In this document: positions 56,700 through 64,000 of the stretch, in pieces
Position numbering within the stretch: position 1 is the stretch's first letter
How the letters are laid out: every line of letters begins with the position of its first letter
From: Phosphuga atrata
Lineage: Eukaryota; Arthropoda; Insecta; Coleoptera; Silphidae
Length of the DNA: 64,000 nucleotides
Direction of reading: 5' to 3'
Assembly (NCBI GenBank): GCA_944588485.1
Contig: OX155893.1
Span: forward strand, 34,993,580-35,057,579
Notes under the pieces: generated by a model
Database searches by the model: none
Told to the model about the DNA's origin: nothing
The model's input: only the letters and a program-made list of their open reading frames with translations
Translations under genes and position numbers: made by a program

Positions 56700-58985
56700 A
56701 TACTTCTTCCTCTGATGCCGTCTTCTCATAGAATGTTGGCGACCACCTTTCTGAATGCGTCTCTGTCTCTTGCCACATGAAACAGTTCTTCAACATTCAT
56801 TCCTGTCCACTCTAGTATATTACGGAGCCAGGATTTTTTCTTTCTTCCTATTCCCTTCTTCCACTCTATTCTTCCCTGAATTTTGTTTTGTAGCAGTATA
56901 TATTTGTTGTTGCGCAGAATATGACCTATGTATGCTGTTTTACGTATCTTGATATTTTTTAATAGTTTCCTTTCATGTCCGATGCGCTTTAGTTCTTCTT
57001 CGTTCGTTATTCTATGTATCCAGGATATCTTTAGCATGCGCCTATATATTCACATCTAGAACGCTCCAAGCTTTTTCATATTTTGGACTTTTAAGGTCCA
57101 GGTTTCCACCCCGTACAGTAACACTGATCACACATAACACTCCATGAACCCTAGTCTAATTCGCAGGCACAAACTTCTATTTGTGAACATTGAAGAGTAT
57201 GCAATAAATATATTTCGAGCCATTTCTATCCTGATCTTGATTTCTTCATCTAGATCTATTAGGTTATTAATGACTATTCCAAGATATTTGTATTTTTAAA
57301 CCCGCTCTACTTGCTTTTCCTTTAGTGTGATAACAGGGTAAATATTCGGGTTTTTACTTATTACCATGAATTTCGTTTTTTTCTATGTTAATGGTCTTAT
57401 GGTCCGTTAAAAGTCCTACTTCGCACGCTTGGTTAACTCTCTTTAATAGTGTTTGTAGCTCTTCTCCACTTTCCGCCATTATTGCAGCATCGTTCGCAAA
57501 TCTAAGATTTTTAGTGCCCCTCCAATATTTACTCCTTCTCTTCTCTCGTCCAGCGCCCTTCGAAACACAAACTGGGAGTACAAATTGAAAAATTGCGGGG
57601 ACAGGACGCGCAGCCTTGTCGGACGCCTTTTTGGATTGTGATTTCGCCGTCACTGTATCTTCACTGATTTAAGCCACTCTCTTGGAATTTCACCTGTTTC
57701 ATTTATTCTATTTAGAAATTCTGTAAGGCTGGTCAAGGTTCTGTAGTCCAATGCTTTCCACAATTCTATCGGAATGTTGTCGGGTCCTACAGCTTTGTTG
57801 TTTTTCGCTATCTTAATCGCATATTCCACATCCGACTTAAGAATACCTAAATGATCCTCCTGCCCATCTTCCTCCATTGAATCCTCTTGTTCCGCTGCAA
57901 ACAGGTTTGTCACGTATTCTTCCCAGGTTCGCTGTTTATCTTCCTCTGTTAGCTGAATGTCTTCGTTTATGTTTCTTGTGACCATTGGTTTTTTTTTTCG
58001 TGTATCCTGTAAGTTCTTTTAGCTTTTTATGCGTATTGAAGCATCGTGCTTGTTATGAAGCTCCTCCATTTTACGGCAGTTTTCTTCCATCCATTTTTCT
58101 ACCCTCCTTATGTTATGTTGTATTTGTCGTTTTAATTGTCTGTATTTTTCTTTGTTCGTGTTTTTGTGTTTACGCTTTTCTTCCATAAGGTTAATGATAT
58201 CCTGGTTCATCCATGGCTTTTTCGCTGTTTGATCCTTCCTGCCCACGACATGCTCCCCCACATTCAGCATTGTTGTTTTAACCTTCTCCCAGGCAGTATC
58301 AATATTTATTGTTGATACCTCGGATAAATCCCTCGCAATTAGTCCATTGTTCATTAGTCTTTCTTTGGGCTTATCGATCGTTGCAGTTTCCTCAATCTCA
58401 TTTTTATATTGGCTAACAGCAAGTTGTAATCTGTATCACCGTCTGCACTTGGATAGGTTTTTACGCTATTTATGCTGTTTCTAAACCGCCTGTTGACACA
58501 TATAAAATCTATTTGATTTCTAATAAGGTTATTATTATTGTCGCCAGGCGATATCCAGGTATAGAGTCTAGGGGGTGGCGGGTCATAGAAGGTGTCTGTA
58601 ATAACCAACTCTTTTTCCTGGCTACACTGTATGAGCCTGTCGCCACTTTCATTCCTATCTCCCAGGCCAACATCCCCCACAACATTCCTAACTCCACCCT
58701 TACCAACCATGGCGTTAAAATCCCCCATGATTATATTGAGTTCGTGTTCGTCAGGTTTTTGGTTAAATCATCCAAATCCGAGTAGAACTTCTCTACAGTT
58801 TGTTCATCGTTGTCGGCTGTAGGGGCATATACTTGTATAAAGTTCGTATTTATTGCGCTGGTGCGTATTTGAATCAACATCATCCTCTCATTGAAGGGTA
58901 TGAAGTTTGTTGAAGCTCTTTTTTGATCATAATGCCTACACCATGCCTGCGTTCTCCGCTGTTGCATCCAGTTACAATACGTGAC
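56700..58985 (-). pseudogene. LINE, antisense, endonuclease to C-terminus, internal deletion
   Basis: Endonuclease at 58967-58731 ('FNERMMLIQIRTSAINTNFI', 'QVYAPTADNDEQTVEKFY') and 58728-58354 ('MGDFNAMVGKGG', 'NQIDFICVNRRFRNSI'). Linker 58354-58019. RT entry 57985-57650 ('KNNKAVGPDNIPIELWKALD', 'GEIPREWLKS'). The sequence then jumps at about 57655 to 'GEITIQKGVRQGC' and on to 'LRFANDAAIMAESGEELQTL' (motif C as FAND). So roughly 130-160 residues containing motif A are deleted. The C-terminal region 57037-56726 reads 'RKTAYIGHILRNNKYILLQ' and 'SWLRNILEWTGMNVEEL'. The 3' end is near 56700 with a GAA-rich tail ('gaggaagaagtatt'). Confidence 0.85.
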
Positions 58986-59309
58986 TTACAAATTACTTAA
59001 TTAGTTCAATTTTGGGGTGGAACAGGGTCGGCCAATGAGGCCGTCAGAACTACGTCGCGTTGCAAAGCAATTCTTTTTCTTCGGCTATTTCCACGTCGAG
59101 AATTACTTTTTGATTTGTTTGTCGGAATGACCACTTCCTCTGCTGCTAACCTCTCGTATCTCGCATTTCCGTAGTAAATGCCACCAATTAGGAACGTCCA
59201 TCTAGTCAACTTAATTCCTGGATGGGTGGCCTACACGGAGGCGGTAGAGCAGACATTTTTTTGCAACTTCTCGGCAAGAATGTATCTTTGCCAAATTATC
59301 GTCAGGTTA
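58986..59309. other. Intron between LINE and AGAC array
   Basis: A - frame at 59209-59006 is open for 67 codons but shows no recognised domain ('MTRWTFLIGGIYYGN' resembles neither LINE ORF1 nor a host protein I know). Otherwise nothing recognised. Confidence 0.4.
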
Positions 59310-59465
59310 GACGGGACTAAACAGATAAGACTAGTCAGACAATAATAGACAGACAATACTAGACAGGCTTACTTAAACAGATAAGACTTGATGAATACCT
59401 ATGCGTGACGAATTGTAAATTCTAGGCACTAGAATTTAAGACTTAATAGATGAGGCTAGTTGTTA
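59310..59465 (+). repeat. AGAC minisatellite array (intronic)
   Basis: About 155 bp of degenerate 'actaaacagataagactag' and 'acagacaata' units, in the common orientation. Confidence 0.75.
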
Positions 59466-60159
59466 GCTTAGATCAAAGGTGTCCAATCTGCGGCCTCAAG
59501 ACAAAACCATTTTTTTGTTATTTATTTATTACACGGTAATATACCTACTTGTGGCTCAAAACTCCACGACTTCTTCCAATGTGGCCCAGAGAATCAAAAA
59601 GGTTGATTACCTGCGGTCTAAGGAGTTAGTTTATGGGATTTGACCACGTTTTTGGATAGATAAATTGCTTATACTTTTAAACATATTTTAAATATTTAAC
59701 CATTTTTAAATTCCTATTATTTCCAAAGTTAAAGTACTTGGAGGTAAACGCGGCAGAGTTGGCCCGAAACTCAAGCGGAGATAGGACCGGCACGACCGGT
59801 CAAAGTCTTGATTAAGCATTTTATATATTTTAGTCAGTCGTTAATTAACATAATTCCTTCGAGGAATTTCGGAATCGCAGATTGAGTAATTTAAAAACAA
59901 AATTAATTTTAAGACGCTTACTGTTTTTTCTTTTGCCTTTTTCTCAAAACTATTTTATCAAACTAGTGTATAAGATATCTTAAGATTTACTTAACCGATT
60001 TTGCTACAATTTACAAAACATGTTATTTATAATATCATCTAAGATGTAGCATAGAATTTTTTTGATGTTTCTATTCTTCTCTTCCTAGTCGTGTCTAGTT
60101 TTATCCTTGTAGTCTAGATTAAGCAATTCGTTAAATATATTATTTCTTTTATATTCTAG
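59466..60159. other. Intron end before the second host exon
   Basis: 'aaggtgtccaatctgcggcc' (59477-59496) resembles the end of a hAT-type element, followed by a related 'gtggcccaga' stretch. No second end is clear. The last bases 'tttcttttatattctag' (60143-60159) form a good polypyrimidine tract and acceptor. Confidence 0.5.
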
Positions 60160-60459
60160 TGTCAGTACAAACAATGCATCGAAAGAATCAATGCCGGTCG
60201 ATACTGGCGGCGGTGTCGGTTTCGAAAAGGTGCGTACCCGACGCCCAGCGACGTCTTCGACGACAACGACGCGCAAAACGACGACGCCCAAGGATGACTT
60301 CTCCGATCTCCTCGACTACGTTATGCTGAATAGCGTCGAGAAAGAGAAACATCGCATGGAGGTCCAGCGGATTCAGCCCGTCCTCAACGACATTGCCGAG
60401 GACGCCGTCCAAATGCTCGACAATCCCACCATCTCCCAACTCAAAAAAATCCCGATAAG
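60160..60459 (+). CDS. Second coding exon of the membrane protein, 300 nt
   Basis: Acceptor 'ttctag' ends at 60159 and the donor 'aag|gtgagt' starts at 60460. The first T completes the codon begun by 'ag' at 38073, giving a frame open to the donor. It opens with a Ser/Thr/Asn-rich stretch ('VSTNNASKESMPVDTGGG', then 'SSTTTTRKTTTP'), which looks like a flexible, possibly O-glycosylated lumenal stem. It continues with 'DDFSDLLDYVMLNSVEKEKH' and 'IQPVLNDIAEDAVQMLDNP', predicted amphipathic helices. Codon and GC content (many GC-rich third positions) differ sharply from the intron. The exon is symmetrical (phase 2 at both ends, 300 nt), so skipping it would not shift the frame. No enzyme domain is present; that would be downstream. 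Confidence 0.85.
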
Positions 60460-61915
60460 GTGAGTGGAATGTTTCATTTTTGGAATAATATTTGAATTCA
60501 CTTAATGTTATCGATTTTACATTTGGGTAAATATTTTATATTCAAATTTAAAGAAATATTTATTCTGTTGAATACTTACTGGAAACTAAATCCAGCACAA
60601 TGAAAACGGGACTGGACACGGAATCTTATTTATACATTCACAGAACTAAAGGGTGTCCCAACAAAAACGGTCATTTTAGATTTGGAATTTAAATTAGATC
60701 ACCACGACGAGGTATATTTGTTGATCAAAGCTAGATTAACAAGCCAATGCGGCCTATCTAAACATACAAAAGAAGATACTTTTATCCAGCCTTGTTTAGT
60801 TAGTATTAAATCCTAGTATTAAATTTTTTGCTTGCTTAATCTTGCTCTGATTAATCTTGTGCGGTTCAGTTTCGCTTATTTAAGCTACGTCCAACCTTAT
60901 CTGATTAGTTTTATCCATGAAATCGTTTGTGTACAATCTAGTGGTTATAATGTTAGCATCTCTGTCTATTTTCATTTCTCTGATTTTGTTCTGTTGTCTA
61001 ATTTTATCTATATTTTAATAGATAAATTTTTTTCCTTTTTAATTTAGTCTAGACTGAAAATAAAAATATTTATTAATGCATGAAATAATATATCAGATGA
61101 AATAAACTAGTTTGAACTGTAGTTACCGGTACAATAAAACATTCCTATAATAATATACGTTCGATTATAATGTCGAATGGTGGAATTTATGTTCGCGAAA
61201 CGGCAAATACACGTCGCGTTGTCCATAATTCCTTTACCTTCCCCAATCGTGTAAGGGGGTGGGCGAGTGGTAGGAGTGAGAGAGAGGGTCGTTTGTGGCG
61301 GCGTCGCAACGGAGAAATGGATACAAGACGGTCATGCATACGAATCGTGTGTAATAAGCAAATATATTCACGTATATTACGGCAGTGTCTTACCTTTCGA
61401 TTGCAAACGCAGCCCTAAACTGGACATATTTCATATTGGATTTTGGGTTTTGGGCCCAGAGATATGTATGCATATAGATATATTTTTCGCAGGGGGAGTT
61501 TTTATCCCGTTCTTCGCTTTTGGACGATCGAAATTTTTCTGATTGTTATTATATATTTTGCGGGGGAGGTTTTCCTTTCTTTTTCGATTGGGGTTTTTTA
61601 TTATATGTTATTTACGGGTTGAAAATGTATACCGCCCCTTGTTATATTTATTCCGAAAGATTTGAGAAAGAGAATCGAGAAGGAACGTTTTTCTAATAAA
61701 ACGGAATTTGCAATCTTTGATGGTCACTCTCAATCATATTGTATGCTGAGATTGTGTTTCAGAATAATGAAATTTAGAATTAGTCCCATTCCAAAAAGTT
61801 CTATTTTTAGAGAAAAGACCAAATATCTTGATTATAAGACGACATGCTGTTTCTCGAAAAAAATCAATGCATTATTTTTTATTAATTAGAAATTAGAAGA
61901 AGAAGAAATATTTAT
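60460..61915. other. Intron downstream of the second exon
   Basis: Donor GTGAGT at 60460. The rest is AT-rich with one moderately GC-rich stretch (about 61150-61560) containing 'gagtggtaggagtgagagag'. Frames up to 91 codons exist there but show no domain. Confidence 0.5.
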
Positions 61916-61919
61916 TGAA

Positions 61920-62500
61920 AACAAAAAGTTCATATCGACCATTAAGTCTTTCTACCCGGGAGTATACAGTGTTATTGTCGATTTTTCTTCTTATTCTTTT
62001 ATGACCACATAGGATCACTTTAGTCAGTCCATTAACTAAGTCTCTTTGAGGGGATTGTTCGGACCTTGCGGTCCTCCCAGTACTTTTTCACGGGCACGTT
62101 CTGATCTTCATGCCCGGTCTTCAATTGAAAATAACCTTGTTGTGAATTTCTTATTTGTGAGTGGGAAGCGCAGATTTGTATCCTTGATTTTTTGGTTTAA
62201 TTTTATCTTATCTGTGGTGACTTCTCGTGGAAGCCCAATTTCTTTCAGATCCTCTCTTATTTCTCTGATCCATCTGCACCCTGTTGTGGTATTTTTGGAG
62301 TTGAGATTGTATTGTACCAGTTGTTTCAGAAGTCTCGAATCTGGCATTCTCATTATGTGCCCGAAGAACCTCAGTCTCATTTTACGCATAGTGTCAGTAA
62401 TGGGTTCTTGCTCTTTGTATACGACTTTGTTGAGCACTATCCGCCACTGTCCGTCTTGCTGGTATTTTTATTGATGCACGTCCTTCACGAAATGATTTTA
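61920..62500 (-). pseudogene. LINE C-terminal fragment, antisense
   Basis: The frame 62437-62108 reads 'EPITDTMRKMRLRFFGHIMR', then 'TTGCRWIREIREDLKEIGL' and 'DRARSDL'-type end signals. The 'RKxRLxFxGHxxRM' and 'W..Ei..DL.e.gi' pattern is the C-terminal tail of a LINE family distinct from those above. Only the last ~150 codons are present. Confidence 0.75.
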
Positions 62501-62814
62501 TAATACAAAAAAATACAGAAAAGATACAGAAAAAGAAACAGGAATTCTGAATTAACTGATTATGGGTTGTTTAGTCATATAGTGATTCGTCGAGTGTCTT
62601 GGGTGGGTGTCTACGAGAGGATTTGGTAGGGTCACGTCTGATGCATTGGGGGTTTGTGATGGTCCAATGAGTGTTGCTCTCTTTGTATTTGTTTTTTTTT
62701 ACTATTTATTAGAAAATGCCAATGAGGACAAATATACAGATTATTATAATTCGACAGCTTATTGTACTTAAAACAAAATATACCAAATTGACTTTCGCAA
62801 ACCTTGACACATAA

Positions 62815-64000
62815 AAATTCTTCTTCTTCTTCAATTGTCCTATCCTTTACGGACGATGGCCATTAACATTGCAACCTAGATTTTATTTACTGCAGATCTA
62901 ATACTTCTGCAGATGATATTCCAAACCATTGACGAAGTTTGTGCAGCCAGGAGTGTCGTCTTGTTCCTTGTCCTTGCTGCCTATTTTGCTTTGGATTATA
63001 AATTGTAATAGGCGGTGCTTATCGTACCTCATGACTTGCATACGACTTTTCATTTTTTCACGACTGCTGTCTCTTTACCAATTCTTCGTATGACCTCCTC
63101 GTTGGTTTTATGATTGGTCCATGGTATTCGAAGTATGTGGCTGTATGGCCACATTTCAAAAGCCTCCAGCCTTTTCATTATAATTTTTTATGTGGTCCTT
63201 GCTTCGACCCCATAAAGCAGAAGTGGTAGGATGTAGCATCTGACCATCTTTGCATTTAGTTGTAGAGTTGTTTAGTTGTAGCTTGTTAATATATGTTTCA
63301 TGTTGTTGAATTGGGCTCTAGCTTTTTCTATTCATAATCGTATTTCTCTTGAGGTGCTCCAGTTATAGTTGACAACTGTGCCAAGGTATGTATAAATTTC
63401 GACATGTTCTATGGTTTGGTTATTTACTATTAACTGTGTTTGCTGGTGGTTTCTTCGGCATGGTTATACATTTGGTTTTTGATGCATTTAGTTTGAGTCC
63501 ATACTTCTCGGTGGCTGTCTGGATGTTTTGCAAAATTCTCTTTTTGCAAAGTTCTTCATTGTCGATTGATTTTTTGAATGAAAATGATTTGCGATCAAAT
63601 TTTGATGTCATGAAAATAATTTGTGATTTTGCGATGATTACGTGTCATTGGCGTACGTTGTTAATTATCTCGACGTTTAGTTTTATTCCTCCCTATGCTT
63701 CCTCCAGAGCTTCTACAAAGATTTGTTCGGATTACAAGTTAAACAGAAGAGGCGATGGGATGCTACCTCGCCGTGCTCCCCTTTTGATGTTTATTTCGTT
63801 GTTAAGATTTATCCATCTTAACCTTGGCGGTTTGATTCAAGTGCGGGTATTATTCGTATGACTTTCTCATCAATACAAGTTTTTCTTAGCACTTCCATTA
63901 GTTTGTCGTGTCTAATGTTGTCGAATGCCTTGTAAAAGTATATAAAGCATAGATATATAGTGTCATACACATATAGTGTACGTCTTTGTGTTTCTCTTTG
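62815..64000 (-). pseudogene. LINE, antisense, continuing past the window
   Basis: From the right edge downwards: 'YFYKAFDNIRHDKLMEVLRK' (motif A, where the usual Asp before the Tyr/Phe is lost) and 'EKVIRIIPALE'. Then come 'LNNEINIKRGARRGSIPSPL'-like pieces (about 63800-63750) and 'ATEKYGLKLNASKTKCITMP' (63520-63450). Near the end are 'IPWTNHKTNEEVIRRIGK' and a 'SWLHKLRQWFG' block. The 3' end at about 62820 has a (GAA)n tail ('gaagaagaagaa'). Same family as 40060-41350 and 56700-58985. Confidence 0.8.

Noticed and set aside
61170..61542. Frames of 82 and 91 codons in a GC-richer intron segment
   Set aside because: No splice signals in a fitting phase and no conserved pattern. Composition alone explains the open frames.

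Overview
The window looks like AT-rich, transposon-laden DNA from an insect, possibly a beetle. I infer this from the mix of elements (RTE-, Jockey-, R1- and I-like LINEs, DIRS, piggyBac, Transib, mariner/Tc1, hAT, a tRNA-derived SINE) and from GT-AG introns; no single marker fixes the species. There is no bacterial gene organisation. I recognised no tRNA, rRNA or CRISPR array.

Only one host gene is supported, on the + strand. A large exon (about 36323-38073) codes for a long, low-complexity, Ser/Arg/Lys-rich segment that ends in one transmembrane helix. Its donor at 38074 joins in phase across a 22-kb intron to a 300-nt exon at 60160-60459. A second donor at 60460 means the gene continues beyond the window. 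The product looks like a type II (Golgi or secretory) membrane protein whose cytoplasmic part is rich in basophilic phosphosite-like motifs. A Fam20-type secretory kinase is one possibility, from memory only. No in-frame ATG is visible before 37820, so the start is unresolved.

Layout. 1-5450: simple repeats, an inverted-repeat pair and two decayed LINEs. 5493-8868: a mariner-type element split by a piggyBac copy. 9067-9435: a two-copy tandem repeat. 10856-14689: a ZMYM-type hAT element with an exact 8-bp target duplication, carrying several MITEs and a foldback. 15041-16780: a 338-bp satellite (three copies) and a minisatellite. 17061-20372: a DIRS retroelement with inverted ends and an internal complementary region. 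20541-22190: a SINE and a Tc1 remnant. 24590-28340: a Jockey-like LINE split by a hAT. 29085-33080: an unnamed transposase remnant, an antisense Jockey-like LINE and another element fragment. 34245-34880: an AGAC array holding a TA-flanked MITE. 36323-38073: the host exon. 40060-43735: three LINE fragments. 43736-45931: a CpG/GC-rich block of unknown nature. 45932-47616: a Transib element. 47690-50260: LINEs. 52545-58985: stacked antisense LINEs. 60160-60459: the second host exon. 61920-64000: two more antisense LINE tails.

A purine-rich minisatellite family (unit near AGACTAGACAGACA) occurs at nine or more separate sites, always in the same orientation. The most informative signals are the nested insertions with readable target duplications, the DIRS architecture, this strand-constant repeat, the repeated phosphosite-like motifs of the host protein, and the unexplained CpG-rich block.
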